Below are positions 35,091 through 46,874 of a stretch of 64,000 nucleotides of DNA, piece by piece. Each line of letters begins with the position of its first letter. Position 1 is the stretch's first letter. Source of the DNA: Solanum dulcamara. Taxonomy: Eukaryota > Streptophyta > Magnoliopsida > Solanales > Solanaceae. The notes under the pieces were generated by a model that saw nothing but the letters and a program-made list of their open reading frames with translations, ran no database searches and was not told the DNA's origin. The stretch is taken from positions 11,111,501-11,175,500 of the forward strand of contig NC_077247.1 of assembly GCF_947179165.1 (NCBI RefSeq). Direction: 5' to 3'. The position numbers were made by a program, and so were the translations under genes.

Positions 35091-36477
35091 AAGATGTTTT
35101 TTTAATTTATTTATACTTTTACACTTTTTAGACTTGGTTTTAGGATAGTATATGTTTTAATATGGTTTGTGTAAAAATAGAGCCAAGAAAAGCATAAAAT
35201 GTAGGCCAAAATATGGTTATGTGTTCAAGGAACAAAAGTTAAAAACTAGAAAATTCAACTATAGATGGCACTACGGCTTGGTTCTACGAGTCGTAGGTTG
35301 GCCTACAACTTGTAGAATTGAGTCGTAGAAGCCATATCTCAATGCCCTGCAACAACTTTAAGTCTACGAGTCTACTCTACGGATTGTAGAAAAGTTTACG
35401 GTCCATAGACTAGACTCGTAGCCCCAGGTATGTATTCTAATTTTTTTTGAAGTGTCAACATAAGTTACGAGACCCATCTATGGATTATAGACTTTTCTAT
35501 GGTCCGTAGATGGGCCTCATAAAATATCCAGTGCTTTTTAATTCCTAACTAACCCAGCCCGCGATCAAAGGAATAAAACCCCCAAAGGACCAAATATTGT
35601 TTACCAACTTTCAGTTAAACACCCTCCATTGTCAAACTCTCCATTGTCAACACCATCATCTGATCTAAATTCTCTATCACCATTTTCATCTTCTAACACC
35701 TCCACAATCAAATTGTTTGATCATCTTCATTTCCCTAATCTTGTGGAACCAAGACTTATGGAAATCACTGGACAATAAGATATCATTGTCAAAAAGAAAT
35801 GGTCGTGGTTCTACATACCCACACAACCTCAATACTACCCATACATTAGTAGAATTCTTAAATATAATTTTCATTTTAGTGTGGAGTCTTGTGATCATGA
35901 AAAACCTAGACTAAGGGGTGAAATTAAAATCCAAATTAGGGAAGTTGGGCATAAACTGAACTAATGAATGTGGGTTATGAGAGTTTGGGTGAAAAATACT
36001 GTAAGGTTGGGTTTATTGAGCAATAAAAGCACATAGGAGTATTTGGTGGGTTAAAAGTTTGACATTAAAACTGGTCTGTTATTCATGAGAGTTTTTACGG
36101 TCCGTAAGATATCTTATGTCCTTTGGTTAACCTTCGTAGAAACACCCCTCAAGACTCAGTAATGAACTTTCAAACCATCAATAGTACATGTGCATTATTT
36201 GAGTCGTGCAAAACTAGGAGCTCAGGATTGTGTATAGGTATTGTATGAGCACATCCTATGAGTTTTAGACTTTTCTACGGCTAGTAGGAGGGCTCCATAC
36301 AATTCATACCCAAACAGTGGCATTAGTACTTGTTCTACGACTGGACCTACAGTTCGAGAAACTCCTATGGATAGTAGGATCTATTCATAGAACTTTTGCA
36401 ATGGCCAAGTTTTTTGGTCCACTGTTCTATGATAGGCTCCTACAGGTCATAGAATCTTCTATGGTCTGTAGACACCC
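35091..36477 (+). other. Athila copy 1 spacer with repeated CTACGG/CCGTAG half-palindromes
   Basis: No coding sequence found. Between about 35270 and 36475 there are many variants of CTACGGTCCGTAG and CTACGAGTCGTAG, often in pairs (for example near 35293, 35395, 35490, 36092, 36265, 36345 and 36450). Small open frames on both strands (35686-35898, 35717-35914, 36317-36541) have no known motif. The stretch lies between integrase and the envelope-position ORF. Confidence 0.7.
36473..36477. repeat. TSD CACCC of element F, left copy
   Basis: CACCC here and at 43737-43741 flank element F exactly. Confidence 0.88.
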
Positions 36478-37521
36478 CGATAACATCAAGGTTAAGGAGA
36501 TCATAAATATAGAATTGAATACTGGAATGCAGAAGCAATAAGAGAAAGAATAGAAAATAACTAAAGATATGGAAAATTCAAGGAAAGATCCAAGAATTTC
36601 CAAGGATTTGATGTTCTAAGTCCTTGAAAATATCCAAGTAAGAACGTATATATTTATAGAAGAAATCTAATGCATTTATTTGAGAAAATGAATCAAAATG
36701 ATAGTTCAGATCTTGACCGATTTATGAGTAACTAAAGACAATAATTAGTATGTATAAACTAATCACTTTCTAAATAATACCAGAAAGAAATCAAAGATTT
36801 CAAAAGAAGAATTTAATTTATACATTAAAAGATAAAACTAGTAAAGGTTTAAAGATAAATTCTCAAAGAACTCAAATAATATTAATATTAGTGTAATATC
36901 CCATAATGAATGAAAAAGGACTCTATTTATAGGAGGGGGGGAGAGGACGTACAAGATCCTTTAGGTTAAGCTAAAGGGTTAGTAAAAACCTAGAAACAAA
37001 ATTACATGGTAAATCCTACATTAGAAAGGAAATAAAGTATCCTAACTAGGAACAAATTAAGTAGTTCTAGAAAAGCATGAAATAGTAATAAGCAGTCCAT
37101 AAATAGAAAGTAAATATTAAATAACCTATAACTAAATAAAGAAATAAGGTAAAATCTACTAGGAAAAGAATTTTGACAATCATGGAAAGTTTGACTAGTC
37201 TTCTCTCAAAACTTGGGCTGAAAGTAACTTTTTTTGTAGCTGATTCTTGGGCTCTTCTTGACCTAATTATCACAAAATTGGGACTTAATATTCCTCCTAT
37301 TGGAATAGAATTTGGGCCACCAAATAGTTGTAGCATTTGTACAATTCATCTCCCTTGGGCTTGAGCTCTTCTTCCCTAACAAGAAACCTTTGGATCAGTG
37401 ATTGAAGTCCATTGAGCTTATCATTGAACTCCTTGGCTTGAGATATTTTTATGGGCCTCCTTGGAGTTTCTAAAGCTTCATACTTTTACTTTAATGGAGT
37501 AGAAATCCTTGGATGCCATCA
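36478..37521 (-). repeat. 3' LTR of element F
   Basis: Matches 42694-43736. Its outer end has changed from TGCTAAC to CGATAAC. It carries 28 bp (37437-37464) absent from the 5' LTR, between two CTCCTTGG direct repeats. Confidence 0.9.
37298..37476 (-). pseudogene. Integrase C-terminal extension reading into the F 3' LTR
   Basis: A roughly 58-codon open segment inside the LTR (RPIKISQAKEFNDKLNGL, then EEELKPKGDEL). It looks like the lysine/arginine-rich tail some plant chromoviruses encode across the integrase/LTR boundary. Two stops separate it from the integrase end at 37522, so it is no longer joined. Function is inferred from position and composition only. Confidence 0.45.
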
Positions 37522-38505
37522 TTCCCCTCTTCTTGAAGAGAATTTATCCTCGAATTTAAATCTGCATCAAAATGGGAAAGATCAGAAACATTAAAAGTAG
37601 CGTTAACTTGGAACTCACTAGGAAGATCAAGTTTATAAGCATTGTCTACAATCCTTTCTAGGACTTAGTATGGCCCACTACCTCTAGGATCTAACTTTTC
37701 TTTTAGAAGGAAATCTTTCCTTTCTCATATGCACCCAAACCAAGTCACCCGATTTAAAAACAACAGTTTTCTTCCCTTATTCCTTCGCAATGCAACTTCG
37801 TTGTTCTTTTTTTCAATTGCAAGACTTGTTTGTTCATGAATATTATTTATCATATAATTCTTATTCTTACCATCAAGATTAGCAAAATCATTAGTAGGCA
37901 AAGGCAATAAATCAAGGGGAGTAAGGGGGTTGAATCCATATACAACTTCAAAAGGAGTCTTACCAGTAGAAGAATGGAAGGTCCTATTACATTCAAATTC
38001 CACAATAGGTAAGTAATCATCCTAAAAAGTCAACTTTCCTTTAAAAACAACCCTCTACATATTCCCTAAAGTTCTATTAACCACTTTCGTTTGTCCATCA
38101 GTTCATGGGTGAAAAGATGTAGAAAATAGCAATTTAGTTCCCAACTTTTCCCAAAGAATTCTCCAAAAGTGACTTAAGAACTTGGCATCCTATCACTAAC
38201 AATAGATCTAGGTATACCAACAACTTAACCACTTCCTTTACAAACAAGTCAGCCACATGAGATGCGTCCTTAATCATTTTACATGGGATAAAATGAGCAA
38301 TTTTAGATAATCTATCTACTACCACAAATATACTATCCTTACCATATTTAGTTCTTGGCATCCCCAATATGAAATCCATAGAAATATCAATCCAAGGAGA
38401 ATTAGAAACAGGTAAAGGAGTATAATGTCCATGCGATAGTATTTTAGACTTAGCTTGTTTACATTCAAGATAATAAGAACACACTTTTTCAACATCCTTT
38501 CTCAT
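37522..38505 (-). pseudogene. Integrase of element F
   Basis: The - strand shows [12 protein letters not shown] (zinc-binding half), [21 protein letters not shown] and [19 protein letters not shown] of the catalytic core (38505-38250), then after broken frames FECNRTFHSSTGKTPFEVVYG and NPLTPLDLLPLP (38003-37900), a GDLVWVHMRKERFP-like region (about 37745), and NAYKLDLPSEFQV near 37630. The protein ends beside the purine tract. At least three frame breaks make it inactive. Confidence 0.85.
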
Positions 38506-39203
38506 GCTAGGCCAAAATAAAAATGTTTAGAAAGTATTTGCAATGTTTTGGGAACACCAAAATGTCCCATTAGACCTCTATAATGTGCTTCCCTACCAAA
38601 TAATTCATGCAACGAGCAATTAGGAACACATAATTAATTTTCCTTGAATAGAAATTCATCTTGAAGATTAAATTTCTCAAAAGGACCCAACTTATATTTA
38701 GCAGAAATCTCACCAAAATCAGAATCATTAGCATAGAGGAACTTGATTTGGTCAAAATCCAACAACTTTGAAATAAGAGTAGAGATCAAACGATACCTTC
38801 TTGAGAGTGCATCAACAACCACATTCTCCTTTCCTTGTTTGTAAGAAATTACATAAGGACAAGTTTCAATAAACTCCACCCATTTAGCATGCCTATGACT
38901 AAGTTTACCTTGGCTCTTCAAGTACTTCAATGACTCATGATCAGTATTGACCATGAATTCTCGAGCCCACAAATAGTGTTTCCATGTAGCTAACGCCCTT
39001 ACCAAGGCATATAGCTCCTTATCATAAGTTGAGTAGTTCAATATTGCTATACTTAGCTTTTCACTAATGTAGGCAATTGGCTTGGACTCTTGCATCAAAC
39101 CAACACCTATGCCTTTACTAGAGTCATCACACTCAACTTTAAAAGACTTAGAAAAATCAGGTAATTGTAAAAGAGGAGCAGAACACAACTTATCCATCAA
39201 CAA
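38506..39203 (-). pseudogene. RNase H of element F, with the start of the integrase zinc region
   Basis: A 189-codon open segment (39203-38634) carries [56 protein letters not shown] and VVDALSRR, the normal order of Ty3/gypsy RNase H. It continues to the [18 protein letters not shown] part of the H2C2 region near 38600-38550. Confidence 0.87.
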
Positions 39204-39230
39204 GTTAAATGCATCATCCTATTCTTTCCC

Positions 39231-40150
39231 CTATGCAAAAACCTTATCTTTCTTAATAACATCAGTTAAAGGAGAAGCAATAGTGCTAAAGTCTCGCACA
39301 AACCTCCTATAAAAACTAGCAAGTTCATGAAAACTCCTAAATTCAGTTACACTATTTGGTTTAGGCCATTCTTTTATTGCTATGATTTTCTCATCATCTA
39401 CTTCAATTCCCATAGAACTAACCAAAAAACCTAAGAAAATCACATGATCCACACAAAAAGTATACTTTATGAGATTAGCAAATAAGTGTTGATTTCTAAG
39501 AACTTCAAAAACTTATTTTAGGTTCTCTAGGTCTTCATATAGATTTAGAGAAAAGATCAAGATGTCATCAAAATACACCACGATAAATTTTCCATGGAAA
39601 TCTTTAAAAACATAATTCATTAGTCTCATGAAAGTGCTTGGTGCATTAGTCAAGCCATAAGGTATAACTAACCACTCATAAAGTCCATATTTAGTCTTAA
39701 AAGAAGTTTTCCATTCATCTCCAAGATTCATGCGAATGTGACGGTAACTACTCTTTAGATCAATTTGAGAAAATATTTTCGAGCCATAAAGTTGGTCCAA
39801 CATATCATCAAGATGATAGAAAGGATGGCGATACTTTATCGTCATCTTGTTTATGGCTCAATAATCTACACATATCCTCCATGTCCGATCCTTTTCGGGT
39901 ACAAATAGGACTGGAACAAAGCATGGCTCATGCTTTCTAGAAAAAAACTCTTTTCAAGCAATTCTTCAACTTGGCTTTGTAATTCTTTGGTCTCTTCAGG
40001 ATTGATCCTATAGGTAGGCCTATTAGTAAGTTGATTATGCACAAAGTCTATTTGGTATTGAATCCCTTTCAAAGGTGGCAACACCTTTGGAGTGTAATCA
40101 GGAAAAATATCTTTAAAACTTTGCAAAAGAGAAGAAACACTATTTGGCAA
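39231..40150 (-). pseudogene. Reverse transcriptase of element F
   Basis: The - strand begins SLLQSFKDIFPDYTPK, GIQYQIDFV and NPEETKELQSQVEELLEK (40150-39990). A frame break follows, then [51 protein letters not shown] and the catalytic YFDD (39563-39574). The thumb ([36 protein letters not shown]) is at 39452-39231. The catalytic box is intact but stops near 39860 and 39510 kill the frame. Confidence 0.88.
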
Positions 40151-40205
40151 AGAAGGAGTTAGTTATTGAAAATTAATCAACACTTCTTTGTAAGTAAGCA
40201 ATATT

Positions 40206-40671
40206 ATGGTCAGTCCCTCTTTCCTAGGATTCAAACATTCTTTTCTCTTTTATATAAAGACACTTATTTATCTTTTCCTTAGCCTCTTTACTCTCACCAA
40301 AACTGTTTTTTTTTACTCAAACCCTCTTTTTCCTCTTTGCATAGATTACTGCCCTGTCTCTTATTCTCTCAACCATCGTTTTTTTCTATCTCTTGTCCTT
40401 TTTAACTCAAGCTCATTATTTTCTATCCCCTTTGGTTTCCCATTGTTTCACTCAATCATATTTGATCTTCAAATACTTGAGAAGGAGATAATGGTGCAAG
40501 AGTAAACTTCTTACCATTATGTAGAAAACTATACCTATTGTTTCTTCCATGATGAGTAATGTCTCTATCATATTTCCAAGGTCGGCCAAGTAAAATATGA
40601 CATGCTTGTATTAGAACTACATCTCAAAGAATTTCATCTTCATACCTACCAACATTAAATGAAATCATGCA
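40206..40671 (-). other. Linker between protease and RT of element F
   Basis: Low-complexity, T-rich on the + strand (lysine/arginine-rich codons on the - strand) with stops. The 99-codon + strand frame here is the complement of this charged linker and is not a gene. Recombination-prone sequence such as (T)9 occurs near 40307. Confidence 0.6.
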
Positions 40672-40887
40672 TTATTTGTTTACTTTTACTTCTCCACTAT
40701 CATTCAACCATTGGAGTCTATATGGGGTAGAGCGTTTCATGCATGCAATTCCTAGTTTATCCACCAAGTATGAACTCACCACATTTGCACAACTTCCCCC
40801 ATCAATATTCATAGAATAACTTTTCCCTTTTATCCCACACCTAGTATGGAACAAATTCTCCCTCTGCCCTTCATCAATACTACCCAA
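40672..40887 (-). pseudogene. Aspartic protease of element F
   Basis: A 71-codon remnant with ENLFHTRCGIKGK followed by IDGGSCANVVSSYLVDKLG. In this lineage the active-site triplet region is I-D-G-G-S-C. The domain processes the gag-pol precursor in the virus-like particle. It sits just 3' of the gag zinc-knuckle region, as expected. Confidence 0.78.
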
Positions 40888-41039
40888 ATTTGATAGTCAT
40901 AATTCTCCTAACTACCCCAATTATACCATCATTAGGTAGTTCTAAATCATCTTTCTCACTTACACCTCCTCCATCTTCTTCTTTCCCCTCCCTTTTTTCA
41001 CTCTTATATTCTCCATTCTCTCTAAGTATGATGTTTCTT

Positions 41040-42120
41040 CTACTCGGACATTCATGCATCATATGCCCCCTTCTATGAAATTTGTGAAATTGAATAGAAC
41101 TAGAAGGTTTAGATGATTTAGGATTGAAGGTTTTGCCTCCCTCCTCAACTTTACCTTTACCTCTATCTTCTTGAGGTTTGGAAGGAGATTTACCCTCTTG
41201 ATTTGACCATGGCTTCTTAGAGATAGTGTTTGGCCTACTTCTCCATGAGTTGTCTTGCTGTTTTTTCTTAATTTATTTTTCAACTTTAATAGATAAATCA
41301 ACTAACTCATCTAAGTTACATATTATTGTATTTGTACTACATTAGCTATTTCTATATTTAAACCATTTAAAAATCTAGTCATTATAGCTTGTTCTTCCTC
41401 TATGCAGTTAGTTTGGATCTTAGACATATCCATTCTTTTGAAGTACTCATCCACTGACACAAAGCCTTTCTTTAAGTGTTGAAGGCAAGACTGTAGATCT
41501 CTTTTAATGTATGATGGCACAAATCTCTTCCTCATCACCCTCCTCATCTCTGCGCAGGTAGAAATAGGTGGTATCTCATCTTACAACCTGTCCCTAGCAA
41601 GCTTTTTCCACCAAAAAATAGCATAATCAGAAAACTCAACAACGACAAGTTTAACTTTCTTACCTTTAGGGTATTTATGGTAGTGAAAGATGGCTTCAAC
41701 TCATCTCTCCCAATCAAGGTACAAGTCTTGGTCCCTTGTCCCCTTGAAAGATGACATCTTAATCTTTATACTACTTATATTATCATCTTCTACTCTACCT
41801 CTTTGTCCCCTCCTATCTCTTCTTTCTAGATTAAATTCAACATCAAAATCATCATTATCAAATTCTGGATTTACAAAATGGATATAGGGTACATTCCTCC
41901 TAACTTGGGGTCTAACATTATTAAGGGGTCGTACAACATTATTCTCCCTTGTGAGTGTAACTATGGTGTCATTCTGCTTGGTAATCATATTCCTCATCTC
42001 TTGAAATTGAAGATTCCATCTCTCGAATTGTTGATGCATAGATTGAAGGGTAAAGTCATTCCTTCTTTTGATATCGGCTTCTAAATGAGACCTTTTATCA
42101 TTACCACCTAAATTAGACAT
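41040..42120 (-). pseudogene. Gag of element F
   Basis: Starts at 42120 (MSNLGGNDKRSHL) with an N-terminal coiled stretch (HQQFERWNLQFQEMRNMITKQND), a charged region, then the retrotransposon gag start (MSSFKGTRDQDLYLDWE, ending at 41701). Further gag (RKRFVPSYIKRDLQSCLQHL, GFVSVDEYFKRMD, MTRFLNGLN) is at 41547-41323. A zinc-knuckle remnant (RRGHMMHECP) lies near 41085-41050 with its first cysteines mutated. Frame breaks are near 41700, 41580 and 41320. Confidence 0.85.
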
Positions 42121-42679
42121 CTAGAAATGGAACAAATTATCAAGTATCACATTTAATATGGCTTTTACCCTCTCTTAAACTCACCTACACTTGCCTTTTT
42201 CCCCTCAAAAGAACCTTTGAACAAGAATACTTTGTAGATTTATAATTAAACCAAAATATGTATCAAGTTCATAGTAATAAAGTATAGAATTTTGGGGCAC
42301 AAAAGAGAATAAGAACTAGTCCTAGAACAAGTAGGATTTAGTTGAAACAAAACACGAATAAAAAGAAACTTGTTTTAGAATTATAAGAACAAGAAAAAGA
42401 ATTCCTCTTGTCCTTGAAGATTTAGAATCCCCTCTTCTTGTTTCCTTCTTATTTGAAAATAAATTAATGCAAAACATGGAGAGCAAGTAATAAGATTTCT
42501 TGGAGAGAAAGTAATAAGATTTCTTGGAAAGCAAGTAAGTAATACAATTTCTTGGAGAACAAGTTATCATCTTTTTTAAAACTTATTTTCCATGTTACTG
42601 TTCACACTATAGTAATTTTCCCCCCTCTAAGTTATGAAGAAATCCCAAGATTTATCAAGAATGGAATCTTGATAGAAAC

Positions 42680-42691
42680 GCTCGGATACCA
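42680..42691 (-). other. Primer binding site of element F
   Basis: The - strand reads TGGTATCCGAGC, one mismatch from the tRNA-iMet PBS, two bases from the 5' LTR end at 42694. Confidence 0.85.
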
Positions 42692-42693
42692 CT

Positions 42694-43736
42694 TGCTAAC
42701 ATCAAGGTTAAGGATATCACAAATATAAAATTCAATATTAGAATGTGGAAGCAACAAGAGAAAAGAACACAGAACTAACTAAAGATATGAGAAATTCAAA
42801 GGAAAGATCCAAGAATTTCCAAGGATTTGATGTTCTAAGGCCTTAAAAAGATCCAACTAACAACGTATAGATTTATAGAAGACATGTAATACCTTTACTT
42901 GAGAAAATAAATCAAAATGATAGATTCAGATCTTGACCACTTTATAAGTAACTAAAGACAATAATTAGTATGTATAAACTAATCACCTTATAAAGAATAC
43001 CAGAAAAAAATCAAAGATGTCAAAAGAAGAAGTTATTTTATACTTTAAACTGTGAAACTAGCATAGGTTTAAAGATAAATTCTCAAAGAACAAGTCACAA
43101 AGGTTCAAAAGAACTCTCTCAAATAATATTAATATCAATGTAATGTTCCTTAATGAATGAAAAAGGACTCCTATTTATAAGAGAGGGGGGAGGGCGTCCA
43201 AGTCCTAAAACCTAAAGGGTCAGCCAAACCTAGAAATAAAATTACAAGATAAATCCTACACTAGAAAGGAAATAAAGTATCCTAAATAGGAACAAATTAA
43301 GTAGCTCTAGGAAAGAATTAAATAGTACTAAGGAGTCCATAAATAGACTAAGGAAAATGTTAAATAACCTATAAATAAATAAAGAAAAAAGGTAGAATCT
43401 AACTAGGAAAAGAATCTTGACAATCATGGAAAGTTTGACTAGTCTTCTCTCAAAACAAGGGAAGAAAGCAACTTTTGTTGTGGCTGATTCTTGGGCTCTT
43501 CTTGACCTAATTATCACAATATTGGGCCTTATTATTCTTCTCTTGGACTTGAATTTGGGTCACCAATAGTTTTAGCATTTGGGCAATTCATCTCTCTTAG
43601 GCTTGAGCTCTTCTTCTCCAACAAGACACCTTTGGATAAGCAATTGAAGTCCGTTGAGCTTATCATTGAACTCCTTGGAGTTTCTAAGGATTCATCCTTT
43701 TCCTTTAATGTAGTAGAGATTACTTGGATTCTATCA
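42694..43736 (-). repeat. 5' LTR of element F
   Basis: Starts (+ view) TGCTAACATC and ends TTCTATCA, so the - strand runs TG...CA. Leader and LTR are clearly homologous to 36478-37521, with dispersed substitutions and small indels. Confidence 0.9.
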
Positions 43737-43741
43737 CACCC
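43737..43741. repeat. TSD CACCC of element F, right copy
   Basis: Exact repeat of 36473-36477; the Athila spacer continues with TATCGTAGAACC. Confidence 0.88.
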
Positions 43742-44321
43742 TATCGTAGAACCAAAAACACAAAAGTGTCAGTTTGATTTTTTATTTTTTTTAGTTTCCT
43801 TCATTTCTCTCCTTTTTGTGGGTACTAACATTCAATCCGCAGGTACCATGCCACTAAAATCAAGCCCAATTTACGGGGATCATTGGCCACCCAATCTAGA
43901 AAGGTTGCGGATCAAAAATTAAAGATCTAAATATAAAATGAGCCAACTGATGATGTGGCTAGTGGGTCAGAAGAGGAGTAGCAAGTTATTCCCAACTCCC
44001 CTACAAAGCATCGAACAATGCAGAATTAAAGCAAGAAACAAGCGATGATTATATACTGCCCGTATTCTAAAAAGTGGGTCCAATCATTAAAAGAGGAAAG
44101 TGGTGAGGAGTCGGAATCACACTCGTCCTCTAGGTACATATCTGTGGGAGGTTCAATACTAGAATGCCCATCTATACCCGTTCTAGTAAATAGGCAACCC
44201 AACTGGTGGTGTGTTAAAGGCATGTTTGATTTGTACTAGATAGGGAAAGAATTACATGACCAACGTAAATCAGATGACACATTACTAAGGAACCGTGCGT
44301 GTTGACATCCAGCATTCATGT
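43742..44321 (+). pseudogene. Envelope-position ORF of Athila copy 1, 5' part
   Basis: + strand, downstream of integrase. Short open stretches include MPLKSSPIYGDHWPP (43848 onward) and, in another frame, MIIYCPYSKKWVQSL to NRQPNWWCVKGMFDLY (44045-44236). The latter resembles, from memory, the uncharacterised protein encoded in the envelope position of solanaceous Athila elements. The frame is broken by stops and cut at 44322 by element G. The biochemical role of this protein in plants is unknown. Confidence 0.5.
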
Positions 44322-44682
44322 TGTTATACTCCATACTTTTGTACCTTGGGACGTGTTCTTAAGCTTCTTGAAAGTTTTCATATGATCCCTACTATCTACA
44401 ATGTGACTAAACAATCCTAATGAGGGGAGGTTGAGGCCATCCCAAATGATTGGAAATAGATTTGGAAGGATGTGAATGGAGTTAGAGGCTAAGTAAAAAG
44501 TCGTGGAACCCAATTTATTCGCTTAAGCTACCAACTTAGATGGCTTACAAAATTAAGCTACTTGAGTATATATCGAGCTTAAGTAGCAAATATTATATAG
44601 ATTCTTAAAGTGAGATCAGACTATGAACCTACGAAAAGGAGAAAAAACTAGATTCCAAACTTATGAAAAGAAGCAAGTAGGT

Positions 44683-44735
44683 GAAAAGTAGGTGATGCAC
44701 CTACTTGGAGTAAGTAGGTGAAACACCTACTTGGG
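44683..44735. promoter_or_regulatory. AGTAGGTG/CACCTACTT palindromes upstream of the G 5' LTR TATA box
   Basis: AGTAGGTGATGCACCTACTT and AGTAGGTGAAACACCTACTT lie side by side about 150-190 bp before TATATAA. The 3' LTR keeps only degraded pieces (about 52050-52105). Confidence 0.55.
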
Positions 44736-44875
44736 TGGACCCCACCATGGCACATGGAAGCATGTGGGTGGATGCATGAGGTGAGGTAGCACCCTAGGGG
44801 CTAGACATGTATCACCTGTAGGGGATGCCATGTGTTACCCCTAGGGGATGCCATGTGTCACCCTCCAAATGATGG

Positions 44876-44882
44876 TATATAA
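44876..44882 (+). promoter_or_regulatory. TATA box of the G 5' LTR
   Basis: TATATAA, matched by 52216-52222 in the 3' LTR at the same relative position. Confidence 0.6.
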
Positions 44883-46874
44883 CACTAAGTTAATGACTAA
44901 GGAGTCATTATTTCATCCTTTACACTTAGCCAAAGTTGGACAAAAATAGAGAGAAAATAGAGAAGAGCTACGACCATGGCTCTAAAAGGTAAGCCCTTCG
45001 ATTTCGTTCCATGAATTAACTATCTAAGGTGTTTCTCAATCACATGGAGGTGTATATATGTATCTTATGACGACTACGGAGTCACTTCTTCAGCCTTACA
45101 CTTGGAGAAAAATTAGAGAGAAACTAGAGAGGAAAAGAGGAGTAGCTACGACTTGGAGGAGAACAAGGTGAGCCCTCGACTTTTTCTCTTTGAATTCATT
45201 ACCTAAGGTTTTCTTCGAATAATTAACGGGGTTTAACAACATAAACATTTATAGTTGGGGCAGCAACAAAGTTCAGCGTGAGCCTACAACTTTTGGCAAG
45301 TGTCGGAAGCTAAGTTGATAAGGTATGGCTTGATTCTCTTGTCACATGTTTGAGTGAGTGTTTAAGCATGTTGGGGGTATGTGAATATAGGTTGGAAACA
45401 TGAAAATATGTACGTTACTTCTGAAAGGTATGGCAGGTCGTGTAGGGGCTGTTTTGATGTATTCTAGTCGGCTTAAAGTTTAACTAGTGTTGTTGTTGTT
45501 GTGGTGTTGTTCTTGGAGGTGGTTTATCTATGTTGAAGGTCTGGAACCTGTTGTAAAATGTCTATATATGCTGCTGGTTTCATCCACATAGTACCCCGTT
45601 TCGTGTGGTTAATGGTTTTATGAAATAAAGACTAAAAACTATATTTTTGTTTCATGATTTTGGGCGAGTCGTTGAGAACTTGTATTGTGTAATATTGTAG
45701 TGATTTGGTTGTACTAGATGATGATTTTTGTTTTTAATATGGCTGCTAAGGTTAGAGGTTAATTCAGAAATTTGGATAGGGCAAGTTATAGAGGAGACGT
45801 TGCCCGATTTTCGTTAACTTCTTAACTAACTTATAAACTAGTCGAGAAAGGCGAACAAAGAAATGGTTCCTATGGATACTTGAATACGAATGTAAGAACT
45901 GGAGAGTCGAAGGTTATTAATATAAGTATTATCTTCATGTTAAATAGGTTCAGAGGACGACGACGCGAACGTGGTTACGAGTAACCCATAAGAGGTATGT
46001 AAAACCTATCTCTCCTTTCTTTTGGCATGTCTTCAAGTTAAGTAAGGAATGATATGAGCTTGAGGGTAAATCTACTCATAAATTCCAAGCATAATTCATG
46101 GTCCTTATTTACTTCTTGATGAAAACACTCTTACAGTAATTGAACTAGGGCTTCTCAAACCTTTCATACGTTAGAAAGTGATGAGTATGTGAAGCTACCC
46201 TTTCTTTTCTTTTAGCATGTCTTAGATGTAAGTATTATGTATGTGAAATTGGGAGTTATTCTATTCTTAAAGATCTAAGTATGAGTTAAGACTCTTATTC
46301 ACTTCCTACTGATTAGAACTCCTATAATAAGTTGAGTAATTACCTTTCATGTCTTCCATGTGATAAAAAGTAGTACATGTAAAGCTTGTCCTTTCCTACT
46401 TCTAGAAAGACTGGACTATAGGTAATACAGGACATGGATCTAGAGGTGACTCCATTTATAAGTTCTGGGTATAACTCATGACTTGTAGTCACCTTTGAAT
46501 ATTAAAGGTCTGAAAGTAGTTAAACTACTATTCTCGAGCCTTCTATATAGTGAATAGTAAGTGGAGATACCACTCCTCTTTCTAAAGTCTCTACAAGGGT
46601 AAAAGTCTCTAATTGCATAAACTATATAGCATCACCTTGATACATGCCTCTGATGCCTGAGACTTGACTTGATATGATTCCTACTGACCGTTAGAGGGTA
46701 CTTAAGACGATTACTATCCTGATCTTCAAGTGATAGTCTGCTTGATTACCTTGTTAAGCCTCGGACGATAATTTAGTTGCATATAGTATGCGCTGCTTTG
46801 CTCATGCATACTATAATCTATATTTCACCGAGTCCCGAGCTAGCTATAATATATGTATACGATTATATGATATA

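Larger units (their letters stand above)
36478..43736 (-). mobile_element. Full-length Ty3/gypsy element 'F', chromovirus-like, 7.26 kb
   Basis: Two ~1.04 kb LTRs (36478-37521 and 42694-43736), a tRNA-iMet-type PBS (42680-42691), a purine tract (- strand AAGAAGAGGGGAA, 37522-37534) and a perfect CACCC TSD. Gag, protease, RT, RNase H and integrase follow in the standard order on the - strand, all with stops or frameshifts. Motif wording (IDGGSC protease, YRINPEETKEL, YTPLPV and [10 protein letters not shown] in integrase) resembles the CRM/Reina group of plant chromoviruses; I cannot separate these by eye. It inserted in the Athila copy 1 spacer. Confidence 0.92.

Noticed and set aside
40206..40505. 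99-codon hydrophobic + strand frame resembling a membrane protein
   Set aside because: Complement of a charged, A-rich linker between protease and RT of element F.
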